A stretch of DNA of 64,000 nt, taken from JANOYY01 sp031418035 (GTDB lineage Bacteria; Actinomycetota; Acidimicrobiia; Acidimicrobiales; JANYDT01). Below are positions 9,601 to 17,361 of this stretch, piece after piece. The DNA lies in the NCBI GenBank assembly GCA_031418035.1, contig JANOWU010000115.1, positions 4,635 through 68,634 of the forward strand, read 5' to 3'. The position numbers and the translations under genes are program-made. Positions within the stretch are counted from its first letter, which is position 1. Each line of letters starts with the position of its first letter. The notes under the pieces are model-generated. The model was not told where the DNA came from. It made no database searches and worked only from the letters and a program-made list of their open reading frames with translations.

Positions 9601-9831
9601 GGTTGCGACCCTGAACGAATTCGTGTTTCATACGTATACATACAACAGAACGCGGTCGTCAACGACACCATGGTCTGGAGCGAACGCTATGGCGCTGACG
9701 TGCTCCAGCGCCTACGCGGCGTCATGGTCAAGGCCCAGTCCTCTCGCGCCGCAGCCCGAAGCGGACCGTGGTGTGGGCGCTGTGACTTTCGCGCGATCTG
9801 CCCATCGGCGAGCGTAAACGTGCAAGCCTGA
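6634..9831 (+). CDS. adnB: AdnB-like UvrD helicase with C-terminal nuclease
   Basis: 1065 residues with a full superfamily 1A helicase motor: Walker A 'NAGAGSGKTTVMAHRV' (residue 27 on), motif Ia 'LTFSNKAAENLRRRI', motif II 'VLLDEYQDTN', motif III 'VVGDDMQSIYAFRGA', motif IV 'TNYRSGPRI', motif V 'MSIHQAKGLEFDNVVLAG' and motif VI 'LLYVAITRAKKHL'. After a variable linker (residues about 745-810) comes a RecB-family nuclease with 'GRIDAVF', 'HIVDWKTGQPP' and 'QLDVYGLVA'. Cysteines 'ERCPQQY' and 'WCGRCDFRAICP' fit a 4Fe-4S cluster. This is the expected lead motor of AdnAB for 3'-5' translocation and end resection. Start at 6634 overlaps the upstream stop by 4 nt; the open frame extends upstream to 6553 but only inside adnA. 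Confidence 0.87.
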   Translation: MTPPSSAPLVIDAQQQEAIHAPSRPLRINAGAGSGKTTVMAHRVRAFVERGFRPDQILGLTFSNKAAENLRRRIAEEVGGGLDVTVATYHGFGASIVSNYALELGFSAAPKLIDRANSFGLLYDALNEVTLDTRKVGRVANLVAAAIRLASQCADHLVSLEAVIADCERIEADRTIAPEAVKGASGRKDLARLALVFAQAKRRHNAIDFGDQIALAVRVLESNTSRCEELLDRHPIVLLDEYQDTNFAQRRLLQLIYPAGSPVTVVGDDMQSIYAFRGAHIQNILDFPNHFALPRTENERFDTTASVAEGNVVGGHVEATLTTNYRSGPRIVAVANSIADRVANSLPKVLQPRTNAEPDTIEAVVGQDDVDEAVRIADWVAARGAPWSQTVVLGRKRKIFPAIAEAIAARGIPVEIVGIGGLLLRPEVVDVVAWLEVLALDGPNVAVLRLLRSPLRNIGLSDLAVLSQHASRLARAAAPDVAHPPVNLLAALDDVDSVAHLSPEAWTRLKAFQTDARFIRRRSAECSLVELLDVIIDMERLFDRVDDVGAENLLRFLDVADQFSPLTGPPSVASFVQYLSLIADSEDEPSEASSTDSNSVRIMSIHQAKGLEFDNVVLAGLSGSKSSRIFPDDRLAENGVTQTEVLPLWLRTDNDGFTEPPRTKLQVAAFKERAIRMRTDEELRLLYVAITRAKKHLFCTAAQWYPGAAEPQGVSTFYTLMCSLSEQVTEHLPRVEPSGENPEIARRRRRVAAALQAEESQRSADAASPRSSRPGTTRGRRTPTEQSSLLEGFGATSTEASAPSGADHIERISTISATELAALERCPQQYLWSSVHRLPRPHRRSAAFGTTVHAELEAHFANRMMTTRATSPVLAGDDEHMPEDNPDEPVFDDRGGHHIIATTEQLVAAVANSPWSSATVLGVETAFDLDLFEADSAWQTRIRGRIDAVFAHDDLVHIVDWKTGQPPTVVDPGARTQLDVYGLVASRLWGCDPERIRVSYVYIQQNAVVNDTMVWSERYGADVLQRLRGVMVKAQSSRAAARSGPWCGRCDFRAICPSASVNVQA

Positions 9832-9835
9832 ACGG

Positions 9836-10678
9836 ATGCGTCTCGACCCAACCGACTCGGCGCCCTGGTGGCATTGGGAGTTTTCCCGATGTGTGGGCCA
9901 GTGGCCGACCCAGAAGAACCCGGCGCTCGATCGCGCCGCGACCCTCCTGGCGGCGCATCGAAGTGAGTCGGTAACTTCACCGTCCGACGTCGACGGCACT
10001 CTCGAGGCCCTCGACGAACTGAGTAGCCGTTGTGATGCACCCAGCTTCGATGCGTGGCATCGCCTTCTGTGGATCGAGATCGGACTGTCGGGCAACGGCA
10101 TCGACTATCACGACGTCCGGAACTCTTTTCTTCCCGACGTCCTCGAACGTCGCATCGGAATTCCGATCTCGATCTCGGTAGTCGCCATGGAAGTTGGTCG
10201 ACGTCTGGGCCTGCCGGTGTTCGGCGTCGGTATGCCCGGCCATTTCCTCGTCGGATACGGTCAGCCAGACCGCGTGGACCGGCCGATTCAATACGTGGAC
10301 CCGTTCAACGGCGGCTCGGTCCTCGACGTCGATGGCGCCCGTCAACTGTTCGAGAACTTGTTCGGACCCGACCGCGGGTTTTCGCAGGACTACCTTGCGC
10401 CTGTTGGACCGGAGGAGATCCTCATTCGTATGTGCGCAAACCTCAAACAGAACTACGCCCGGGCACAGGACATCCCGGGCTTGTGCGACATCATGCGACT
10501 CCGAACGTGTCTGCCCGATGTCACCGTGACCGAGGGTCGCGAACTTGTTCGTCTCCTTCACGCAACCGGACTCACCACCGACGCACTCGCAGTGTGTGAC
10601 CAAATCGAACGCCACGTTCCAAGCGCCCAGGGACTCATCGATCACGAACGCGATCGGATCATCGCCCAATTCAACTGA
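9836..10678 (+). CDS. SirB1/YchA-family transglutaminase-like protein
   Basis: 280 residues. The core 'LWIEIGLSGNGIDYHDVRNSFLPDVLERRIGIPISIS' region and 'RRLGLPVFGVGMPGHFLVGY' (about residues 78-145) match the transglutaminase-like SirB1 family (Pfam Transglut_core2), which usually carries C-terminal TPR-like helices, seen here after residue 200. Family members are conserved but poorly characterised, with degenerate catalytic sites. It starts 4 nt after the adnB-like stop and so is very likely co-transcribed with the helicase-nuclease pair; whether it is linked to DNA repair is unknown. Confidence 0.78.
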   Translation: MRLDPTDSAPWWHWEFSRCVGQWPTQKNPALDRAATLLAAHRSESVTSPSDVDGTLEALDELSSRCDAPSFDAWHRLLWIEIGLSGNGIDYHDVRNSFLPDVLERRIGIPISISVVAMEVGRRLGLPVFGVGMPGHFLVGYGQPDRVDRPIQYVDPFNGGSVLDVDGARQLFENLFGPDRGFSQDYLAPVGPEEILIRMCANLKQNYARAQDIPGLCDIMRLRTCLPDVTVTEGRELVRLLHATGLTTDALAVCDQIERHVPSAQGLIDHERDRIIAQFN

Positions 10679-10720
10679 CCGGCGCCTGCGAACCGGTTGT
10701 TCGAGCAGGGTTGGAGACTG

Positions 10721-11614
10721 TTAGACCAGCGTTGCGAGGTACGCCCGGGTCCGTTCCTGCTCCTCGGCAGACCCGAAGACGCTTGCACACAGCTCCGTTG
10801 CACCTGCGGCGGCAATTCGCTTCACGCCCGCCTCGATCGCTTTCTCGTCGCCGATGAGGCCGATGTCGGCCGGCCCGGCGGCGCCCTCTCGGTCAAGCAC
10901 CGCACGATACGACGGCAGCTGACCGTAGATCGCGAACTCTTTCGAAGCCCGGTCTCGAGCCCCCTCAACATCGTTGGTGAGACAAACCGGCAGCCCGACA
11001 ACTGCGGCCGGCGTCGGTCGGTTTGCCTCTTTCGCTCCTGCTTCCATCGCGGGAATGATGTGATCGGCAACCGTTGCGGGGCCGGTCATCCAAAGAATGG
11101 TTCCGTCGGTGAGTGCCCCAGCGATCTTCAGCATCACTGGCGCGAGTGCCGCAATCATGAGTTTGGGCGGCGGAGTATCGGTGATCTGCACGTTGCCGCG
11201 GTAGGTGAAGCTCTCGCCCTTCACTTTGACGGACTCACCACGCATCAGCGGCATCAAAATGGAAAGGTACTCGCGCATATGAACAGCCGGACGGTCGAAG
11301 GACAGACCGTACATTCCCTCAATGACGACCTTGTGGCTGAGACCGATCCCGAGCGTCAGCCTGCCTCCTGTGGCTTGCTGGGTCGTCAGCGCTTCCTGAG
11401 CCAGAACCGCTGGGTGGCGCGGATAGGTCGGTATGACCGCGGTCCCGAATTCGATGCCGGGGACCTCCCGACCCGCCAACGCAATGCACGTGAGTGCGTC
11501 GAGACCAAATATCTGGGGTGTCCAAATGGTCGCGAATCCTGCCGCTGCCGCCTCCTTCGTGCTGGAAATGAAGGAGTCGATGGAGGCGGGAAACAGAAAC
11601 AGACCAAGTCGCAT
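10721..11614 (-). CDS. LLM-class F420-dependent oxidoreductase
   Basis: 297-residue luciferase-like protein beginning 'MRLGLFLFPASIDSF', with 'GFATIWTPQIFGLDAL', 'GTAVIPTYPRHPAVLAQEAL' and 'GRLTLGIGLSHK', hallmarks of the Mycobacterium-type F420 LLM families. The C-terminus ('GATELCASVFG') matches the usual barrel end. Start taken at 11614: TACGGT lies 6 nt upstream, and the extra upstream frame (to 11746) overlaps the divergent gene. Convergent with the SirB1-like gene. Substrate unknown; requires F420 or possibly FMN. Confidence 0.84.
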   Translation of the reverse strand: MRLGLFLFPASIDSFISSTKEAAAAGFATIWTPQIFGLDALTCIALAGREVPGIEFGTAVIPTYPRHPAVLAQEALTTQQATGGRLTLGIGLSHKVVIEGMYGLSFDRPAVHMREYLSILMPLMRGESVKVKGESFTYRGNVQITDTPPPKLMIAALAPVMLKIAGALTDGTILWMTGPATVADHIIPAMEAGAKEANRPTPAAVVGLPVCLTNDVEGARDRASKEFAIYGQLPSYRAVLDREGAAGPADIGLIGDEKAIEAGVKRIAAAGATELCASVFGSAEEQERTRAYLATLV

Positions 11615-11620
11615 GCCTTG

Positions 11621-11626
11621 ACCGTA
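11621..11626 (-). promoter_or_regulatory. -10 box for a leaderless transcript of the LLM oxidoreductase
   Basis: On the minus strand TACGGT is followed by CAAGGC and the ATG at 11614, placing the transcript start at the initiation codon. Confidence 0.5.
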
Positions 11627-11685
11627 GTCAAGTTGGCCACGCCAGGCGAACCGGACCGATCGCCCTTTTCCCGAGACGGGCTGGG

Positions 11686-11691
11686 TAGGAT
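11686..11691 (+). promoter_or_regulatory. -10 box for a leaderless transcript of the E1-like gene
   Basis: TAGGAT, 9 nt, then the ATG at 11701; no purine-rich ribosome-binding site. It is back to back with the -10 box of the divergent gene at 11614. Confidence 0.5.
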
Positions 11692-11700
11692 CGCTCAAGC

Positions 11701-14037
11701 ATGACCGTCGAAACCAGCCTCCCGAACATCGCCGCGCTCGAAGCAATCCAGGAACGCTTGCTTTGGCTCGCGATTCGCATGGTTGACTACGCGAACAACG
11801 AACGCGACGCGGGCGGCATAAAAGTCGGGGGACACCAGGCGAGCAGTGCCTCCATGGTTTCCATCATGACGAGCCTGTGGTTCGGTCACATCAACGGGAA
11901 CGACAAGGTGGCGGTAAAACCGCATGCCTCCCCCGTGTATCACGCCATCAAATATCTCACGGGCGAACTCGATCAGTCCTATCTCAAGACCCTGCGCCGC
12001 AAGGGCGGGCTGCAGGCCTACCCCAGTCGCACCAAAGACCCCGACGTTGCCGATTTCTCCACCGGGTCGGTCGGCCTTGGTGCCGTTGCGCCGTTGTTTG
12101 CAGCGGCGGCGCGTCGGTACATCGACAATCACTTCGGGGCACGAGACCAGACCAGGTTCATCGCGTTGGTGGGCGACGCCGAACTCGACGAAGGAAACAT
12201 CTGGGAAGCGATCGCCGATCCTGCGCTGCAGGGGCTCGGCAATGTGATGTGGATCGTTGATGCCAATCGTCAGTCGCTCGATCGTGTCATTCCCGATATG
12301 AAGTTGAAGAAACTGATGAAGTTCTTCAATGACTCCGGGTGGCATGTGGTGGAGGCAAAGTATGGCGCCAGACTGTCGCGAGCTATGCGCGAGAAGGGCG
12401 GCAAGGCGTTACGCGAACTTATTGATCAGATGTCGAACGAAGAGTACCAATCGTTGTTCGCATTCCAGGGTGCTGCTCTGCGGGAGCGGATCTACGCGTC
12501 GAACTTCATGACTGAAGATGCCAAGGCGTATCTCGACAAGGTCTCCGATGACGAGCTTGCGTCACTCGTGCAGAACCTCGGTGGGCACGACCTCCGAGTC
12601 CTGATCGATGCCTATCGCCAGTGTGACGAGGTCACGGACCGACCGAGCGTGGTGTTCGCCTACACGGTGAAGGGTTGGGGTTTGCCGATTGCCGGCGATC
12701 CGCTGAACCACTCCGCGCTACTGAGCGCAGCTCAGATCGACGAGCTTCGAACTCGCGTGGGTCTGACGAAGGAGTCCGAGTGGGATCGATTCGCCGAGTT
12801 TTCGACTGAGGGCACGATTTGTCGATCCGTCGGTGGAGCGATCAACAATCAACCGCCGATACCTCGCCCGTTCGTTCCGGTACCCACCGAAACGGGTGTG
12901 TTGGCGTCGAAAGACGTGTCCACCCAGGAGACATTCGGACGTGTACTTACCAGTCTCGGAAACGTCGAGGGCGTTCGGGAGCGATTGGTGACGACATCGC
13001 CGGATGTAAGCGTCTCTACCAACCTCGGCGGCTGGATCAACAAGATGGGCGTCTTCACGCACGAGGACCAACCTGACTTTCTCGGCGACGAACGCCTTCT
13101 GCGGTGGAAACAGGGCCGAACGGGGCACCACATCGAACTTGGGATAAGCGAGATGAACCTTTTTCTCGTGCTCCATGCGCTCGGCCTCGGTCATGAGCTG
13201 CACGGCGAGCATCTGCTGCCGGTTGGTACGGTCTATGACCCCTTCGTGTGCCGCGGACTCGACGCCCTGATCTATGCGCTCTACAACGGCGCAAAGTTCG
13301 TCGTTGTCGGGACGCCGTCGGGGATCACCCTGGCGCCCGAGGGCGGTGCGCACCAGTCGACCATCACCGCGTCGATCGGATTGGAGCTCCCTGGGCTCAC
13401 GCTCGCCGAGCCAGCGTATGCCGTCGCTCTCGATTGGTTGCTGTGCGACGGCCTCGAGGGTCTGAGCCATCCCGACCGGAACTCGCTGTACCTGCGACTG
13501 TCGACCCGGCCTCTCGATCAGCGGCCCTTCGCCGACGCCGCGCAACGTTTGGGAAAGGATCGTCTGCGCGCCGACGTCCTGTCCGGCGGCTACGTATTGC
13601 GGGAACCGTCGGCGGAACTGGTGGCGGACCACGCTCCAGCCATCACCCTGATCGCGTCCGGTGCCGTCATGCCCGAAGTACTCCGTGCGGCCGAACTCCT
13701 CGAAGATGAAGGAGTTGCGCCGACTGTCGTCGATGCGACGTCGATCGACCGCCTCTATTGCGGTTGGAAAAAGGCCACCCGTGAACGTTCGATTACCGGA
13801 CGGGTCACGGCGTTCCATCTCCAGAATCTCATCATGATCGACAATCGCCGAGCTCCGATCGTGACCGCTCACGACGCCGCCTCGCATGCAATGGCCTGGT
13901 TCGGTTCGGTGTTCGGCGCGCCCGTTGTCCCCGTGGGCGTCGATTCATTCGGACAGTCCGGCTCGATCGCCGAACTGTACGAAACCTTCGACCTGTTACC
14001 CGATCAGCTGGTCAACGCGGCGCTCAGCGCGCTGTGA
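11701..14037 (+). CDS. AceE-related thiamine-diphosphate enzyme (pyruvate dehydrogenase E1 / transketolase-like)
   Basis: 778 residues with the transketolase/homodimeric E1 layout. The ThDP pyrophosphate and metal motif 'GDAELDEGNIWEAIADPAL...DANRQSLD' lies at about residues 159-195. A pyrimidine-binding domain ('GISEMNLFLVLHALGLGHELHGEHLLPVGTVYDPF') follows at about 480-515, then a transketolase C-terminal domain. 'VGGHQASSASMVSIMTSLWFGH' near residue 43 is the usual E1 substrate-channel region. The protein is about 100 residues shorter than typical AceE (about 890), and no E2 or E3 gene adjoins it, so the true substrate may not be pyruvate. Expression appears to be from its own leaderless promoter. 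Family confidence is high, substrate confidence low. Confidence 0.72.
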   Translation: MTVETSLPNIAALEAIQERLLWLAIRMVDYANNERDAGGIKVGGHQASSASMVSIMTSLWFGHINGNDKVAVKPHASPVYHAIKYLTGELDQSYLKTLRRKGGLQAYPSRTKDPDVADFSTGSVGLGAVAPLFAAAARRYIDNHFGARDQTRFIALVGDAELDEGNIWEAIADPALQGLGNVMWIVDANRQSLDRVIPDMKLKKLMKFFNDSGWHVVEAKYGARLSRAMREKGGKALRELIDQMSNEEYQSLFAFQGAALRERIYASNFMTEDAKAYLDKVSDDELASLVQNLGGHDLRVLIDAYRQCDEVTDRPSVVFAYTVKGWGLPIAGDPLNHSALLSAAQIDELRTRVGLTKESEWDRFAEFSTEGTICRSVGGAINNQPPIPRPFVPVPTETGVLASKDVSTQETFGRVLTSLGNVEGVRERLVTTSPDVSVSTNLGGWINKMGVFTHEDQPDFLGDERLLRWKQGRTGHHIELGISEMNLFLVLHALGLGHELHGEHLLPVGTVYDPFVCRGLDALIYALYNGAKFVVVGTPSGITLAPEGGAHQSTITASIGLELPGLTLAEPAYAVALDWLLCDGLEGLSHPDRNSLYLRLSTRPLDQRPFADAAQRLGKDRLRADVLSGGYVLREPSAELVADHAPAITLIASGAVMPEVLRAAELLEDEGVAPTVVDATSIDRLYCGWKKATRERSITGRVTAFHLQNLIMIDNRRAPIVTAHDAASHAMAWFGSVFGAPVVPVGVDSFGQSGSIAELYETFDLLPDQLVNAALSAL

Positions 14038-14063
14038 GCTTCAAATCGTTGATCGCTCAGGAC

Positions 14064-14096
14064 AGGCCGTAGCGAGCGAGCCTAGCGACGCGGCCT
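14064..14096. terminator. Inverted repeat between convergent genes
   Basis: AGGCCG (14064-14069) and CGGCCT (14091-14096) can pair across a 21-nt loop in the 57-bp gap between the convergent E1-like and crotonase genes. There is no T tract, so this is only a weak bidirectional terminator candidate. Confidence 0.3.
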
Positions 14097-14835
14097 AGCG
14101 CCCCTCGAACTTCGGACGACGCTTCTCTTGAAACGCCGCTCGACCTTCCACCAGGTCGTTGCTCTGCCACGCACGAACGAAGCCGTTGTGCGCCTCTGCG
14201 TTCGCTGGCCCGGTGCTGGCCTGGCGTACGGCGGTCAGCGCCAACTTGTGTGCCGCAATGGTGAGGGGTGCTAACTCGGCAATGCTCTGCGCCCACTCGA
14301 CGGCATCGGCAAGGTCTCCGAGCTTCTGCACGAATCCGAGTTCATACGCGCGCTTCCCATCAAGATTTTCCGCAGCCAGGAGCATCGAACGAGCAGGACC
14401 ACCACCGCAGAGTTCGGTGACGCGTGCAACGGTTGCCTGATCGACCGCTATGCCCAGTTTCGCCGCCGGTATCCCGAACACTGCAGACTCCGTCGCAACG
14501 CGCAGGTCGCAGAACGAAGCCATTTGCGTACCCGCCCCGAGCGCGAACCCCGCCACTGCAGCGATCGTCACGAGCGGCGCCTCGGCCAGAGCAACGAGAG
14601 CTCGGCGCAAGCTATCGAGAAACTCGTCGTTCTCGACACCTCCCAGATCGGCGCCCGCGCTGAAGTGGCCGCCTGCTCCGGTCAAGACCACGACTCGCGC
14701 CTGCTGCGTTACCGCAGAGTCGATAGCGTCGGCGAGGAGCGTCAGAGTCTCGCCGTCCACGGCATTTCGCCGGTGTTGTCGATCGATGGTCAACACCACC
14801 ACATCGGGACCATGATGATGCGAAATCTGAAGCAT
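14095..14835 (-). CDS. Enoyl-CoA hydratase/isomerase (crotonase) family protein lacking catalytic glutamates
   Basis: 246 residues, full-length crotonase fold. The oxyanion-hole CoA-binding segments 'GHFSAGADLGG' (about residue 57) and 'GFALGAGTQMASFCDLR' (about residue 93) are present. In classical hydratase the residue after GGGC is Glu144 and the second acid, Glu164, sits in 'PE'; here the equivalents read Gln ('GAGTQ') and Ala ('FGIPAAKLGI'). It should therefore not be a normal 2-enoyl-CoA hydratase; other crotonase chemistries (isomerase, thioesterase, lyase) are possible. Start at 14835 has TACCGT 6 nt upstream. Followed 23 nt upstream in genomic order by the FAD protein on the same strand. 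Confidence 0.82.
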   Translation of the reverse strand: MLQISHHHGPDVVVLTIDRQHRRNAVDGETLTLLADAIDSAVTQQARVVVLTGAGGHFSAGADLGGVENDEFLDSLRRALVALAEAPLVTIAAVAGFALGAGTQMASFCDLRVATESAVFGIPAAKLGIAVDQATVARVTELCGGGPARSMLLAAENLDGKRAYELGFVQKLGDLADAVEWAQSIAELAPLTIAAHKLALTAVRQASTGPANAEAHNGFVRAWQSNDLVEGRAAFQEKRRPKFEGR

Positions 14836-14841
14836 TCTCCG

Positions 14842-14847
14842 ACGGTA
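14842..14847 (-). promoter_or_regulatory. -10 box for a leaderless transcript of the crotonase gene
   Basis: Minus-strand TACCGT, then CGGAGA and the ATG at 14835. The GGAG could also act as a very close ribosome-binding site, so the case is weaker than for the other genes. Confidence 0.35.
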
Positions 14848-14858
14848 GCGGATGCGTC

Positions 14859-15884
14859 TTAGGAAAAGTACGACGAGCTCTCGAGCAAAGCCTCAGCGGC
14901 AGCTAGACCGCTCAAGGCCGCGCCTTCCACGCGCGCCTCGCCGAACGCGTCGCCACAGAGCACGAGCTGCGTCCCCTCAATGGGTTGGGCACTGACACAA
15001 CGTTGTGCATGCAACGCGGTCGGACGCGCGTACCGCCACTTCTTCACCTCGATCGAGAGGGTTGATGCCGACCCGAGAAACGGACGCGCGGCAGCAATCA
15101 AGGTGTCGCGTAGCCCAGCATCGTCGTCGCCGTAATGCGTCTCGGAGAACGTCTCGTTGGCATGAAACGTTATCGCCGGGATCTCGCTGATCCCCTTGCG
15201 ATGGTTGTCGCCGATGAAGGACCAAACGGCGTGAGTCGACTCGTCGAATTGCATACCGCCGGGTTCAGCCACATTGGCAGGTCCATCGAGAGCGACGAGC
15301 AAGGCGATGCACTTTGCATACGACACGGCATCGAGTTCGGTTCGCAGATCGTCGTCCAGCGGCAGCCAGCCATTGTCGATCAGCGCCAACGATTGCGGAA
15401 CGGGCGCACTGAGCACCACCTGCGTCGATTCCCATCGCTGGCCCGATTCGGCCAACACCGACAAGGTGCCTTCGTCACCGGCGACGGCACGCACCATCAC
15501 GTCGCACTGCACATCAATCGTGGAGGCCAGGTATTTGGCAATCGTGTTCATCCCACCCTCCGCGCAGTATCTCGGGTACCCGTCACCTTCGGCGGAAAAG
15601 CCCTTACACCATTCCCTGATGAGGCCGGCTCGCCGCCATTCGTGGACCAAGTCCGCAAAATCAGGCGATCGAACGGTGAAGAACTGAGCGCCGTGATCGA
15701 CCCGCGCCACACCGCGTGGACCAGCACCGACAAGAGCTGGCGCGCCAAGTCGCCGGGTGGCAAGACGTCCCCCCACCGAACGGCCCTTGTCGAGAACGAC
15801 AGCGCGGCGGCCTGCGGCCTGCAGAGCATTGGCCGCCACCAAGCCGCTCAGGCCGGCGCCAACAATGATCACGGGGGAATCCAT
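14859..15884 (-). CDS. FAD-dependent amine-oxidase/renalase-like protein
   Basis: 341 residues. The N-terminal Rossmann motif 'VIIVGAGLSGLVAANAL' (residue 4 on) is followed by 'VLDKGRSVGGRLATRR' and 'DHGAQFFTVRSPDF', the pattern of the flavin-containing amine oxidoreductase subfamily close to renalase (NAD(P)/FAD-dependent oxidoreductase). The C-terminal 'LVLCGDAFGEARVEGAALSGLAAAEAL' is the second FAD-contact motif. Start set at the ATG 15884; an in-frame GTG at 15899 would add 'MKNGR'. Lies just upstream (transcriptionally) of the crotonase gene. Substrate unknown; renalase relatives oxidise isomeric NAD(P)H forms. Confidence 0.82.
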   Translation of the reverse strand: MDSPVIIVGAGLSGLVAANALQAAGRRAVVLDKGRSVGGRLATRRLGAPALVGAGPRGVARVDHGAQFFTVRSPDFADLVHEWRRAGLIREWCKGFSAEGDGYPRYCAEGGMNTIAKYLASTIDVQCDVMVRAVAGDEGTLSVLAESGQRWESTQVVLSAPVPQSLALIDNGWLPLDDDLRTELDAVSYAKCIALLVALDGPANVAEPGGMQFDESTHAVWSFIGDNHRKGISEIPAITFHANETFSETHYGDDDAGLRDTLIAAARPFLGSASTLSIEVKKWRYARPTALHAQRCVSAQPIEGTQLVLCGDAFGEARVEGAALSGLAAAEALLESSSYFS

Positions 15885-15950
15885 CCGACCATTCTTCACG
15901 CAAACGAATCCTGTCCGACGACGTGACTCGCGCCGGGCGGGTCTGCCGTT

Positions 15951-15956
15951 TACGAT
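15951..15956 (+). promoter_or_regulatory. -10 box for a leaderless transcript of the DNA methyltransferase
   Basis: TACGAT followed by 7 nt and an in-frame GTG at 15964, three codons before the first ATG; favours GTG as start. Confidence 0.5.
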
Positions 15957-15963
15957 AGGCCCG

Positions 15964-17340
15964 GTGGATCCAATGAAGTCGACGAAAACAGCGACGTCGA
16001 ACTTCGGAGTCGGGCGGCGTGAGGCGCACGACGCGAGCGGGTTCTACGCCCGTTTCGATCGTCCCATTGTGTCGGACGAGTCGACCGTTCCCATGCCCCG
16101 AACGATCGCCCATCCCCTGGTCCTCGGTGATTCCGCGGCGATGAACGACATCCATGACGGCGAAGTCGCGCTAGTCGTCACCTCGCCGCCCTACTTCGCA
16201 GGCAAGCAGTATGAAGAAGAGCTTGCCCGCGACGGCGTACCGACGTCCTACGCCGAGTTCCTCGACATGCTGCTCTCGGTGTTCACCGAGTGTCGTCGGG
16301 TACTCGAGCCAGGCGGCCGTATCGCGGTGAACGTCGCAAACCTAGGTCGTAAACCCTATCGATCACTGGCCGGCGACATCACCGACATCCTCAGCAGACT
16401 CGGCTTCTTGCTCCGGGGAGAAGTTGTTTGGCGCAAAGGCGAAGGAGCGAACGGGTCATGCGCCTGGGGCTCGTACCGCAGTCCGGCGAACCCCGTGCTG
16501 CGCGACACGACGGAGCGAGTGATCATTGCCAGCAAAGGGCGTTTCGATCGCGCTATCCCCGCCTCGAAGCGACGGGTACTGGGACTGCCGTCGGAAGTCT
16601 CGATCACGGCTGATGAATTCCTTTCGTCGACACTCGACGTCTGGGATCTGCTGCCGGAGAGCGCGAAACGGGTCCAACATCCTGCTCCGTTTCCGATCTC
16701 GCTCCCCGAACGACTCATTCATCTCTACACATACGAAAATGATCTCGTCTTGGATCCCTTCGTCGGTTCGGGGACCACCCTGGTTGCCGCAAAGCGAACC
16801 GGGCGTCGTTACGTCGGCTACGACCTCGATCCCACCTACTTGCAAATTGCCAAGCAACGTCTCGACAGCGACGAAGCAACACCAGCGCTGAGCACCGGTC
16901 AGGTTGACCCGTCAAAACCGATGAACTCTCTCGTGGAGGCCGAAGTCCAGCACGCCGGGTTTGAAATCGTCGGACGTGACCGTAAGGTCGGACGAAGTGG
17001 CCCGGTCGTCGCCGTCGTCGCCAACGCTACGGACAACACGTCGTGGCTGTTCGATGTGTCGGGCGCACAGACGATTGCCCGGGCGGGTCTCCATCGGACC
17101 GAGACCGCGTGGCGCGCGGCCGGTCGTGCGCTGTTTCTCTCCCGAATAGAACCGACGAGTCGAGTCGTCCTTGTGACGTCGCATGCGCCAAAACGAGGTT
17201 CCGAAGCAGACACGGCAATTCGAGTCGCTGGTCCCGATGTCGTTTTCGACGTGATCGAACTCGGATGTCCTGATGGTCGCGAACGCCTCCGTCGATACGC
17301 AACGGAACCGGTTGCCGAGCCGATCTCTGGATTCTGGTAA
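15964..17340 (+). CDS. Orphan beta-class DNA methyltransferase (N6-adenine or N4-cytosine)
   Basis: 458 residues. Motif IV 'LVVTSPPYFAGKQY' (about residue 72) precedes motif I 'LVLDPFVGSGTTLVAAKRTGRRYVG' (about residue 262). This is the beta-class order seen in CcrM-like and many type II enzymes, and TSPPY fits N4C or N6A methylation of DNA. Between them 'LEPGGRIAVNVAN' and 'SLPERLIHLYTYENDLVLDP' are also typical. The usual enzyme ends soon after motif I; here about 150 further residues (from 310) form an unassigned C-terminal domain. No restriction endonuclease gene is adjacent. Start at GTG 15964 rather than ATG 15973 because of the -10 box. Role likely regulatory or house-keeping methylation; recognition sequence cannot be read from the protein. 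Confidence 0.8.
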   Translation: MDPMKSTKTATSNFGVGRREAHDASGFYARFDRPIVSDESTVPMPRTIAHPLVLGDSAAMNDIHDGEVALVVTSPPYFAGKQYEEELARDGVPTSYAEFLDMLLSVFTECRRVLEPGGRIAVNVANLGRKPYRSLAGDITDILSRLGFLLRGEVVWRKGEGANGSCAWGSYRSPANPVLRDTTERVIIASKGRFDRAIPASKRRVLGLPSEVSITADEFLSSTLDVWDLLPESAKRVQHPAPFPISLPERLIHLYTYENDLVLDPFVGSGTTLVAAKRTGRRYVGYDLDPTYLQIAKQRLDSDEATPALSTGQVDPSKPMNSLVEAEVQHAGFEIVGRDRKVGRSGPVVAVVANATDNTSWLFDVSGAQTIARAGLHRTETAWRAAGRALFLSRIEPTSRVVLVTSHAPKRGSEADTAIRVAGPDVVFDVIELGCPDGRERLRRYATEPVAEPISGFW

Positions 17341-17349
17341 CCGCACTCG

Positions 17350-17355
17350 TAGACT
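17350..17355 (+). promoter_or_regulatory. -10 box for a leaderless transcript of the secreted DUF6636-like gene
   Basis: TAGACT, GCGATC, then ATG at 17362, 21 nt after the methyltransferase stop; suggests independent transcription. Confidence 0.45.
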
Positions 17356-17361
17356 GCGATC

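Noticed and set aside
3995..9831. A phage-defence helicase-nuclease system
   Set aside because: Architecture, Fe-S cysteines and gene pair fit house-keeping AdnAB recombination machinery of Actinobacteria.
12718..13887. Minus-strand frame of 389 codons opposite the E1-like gene
   Set aside because: Shadow frame; the plus-strand gene has intact ThDP motifs over the same interval.
15964..17340. Part of a restriction-modification or defence island
   Set aside because: No nuclease, helicase or other defence gene adjoins the methyltransferase; neighbours are metabolic or secreted proteins.
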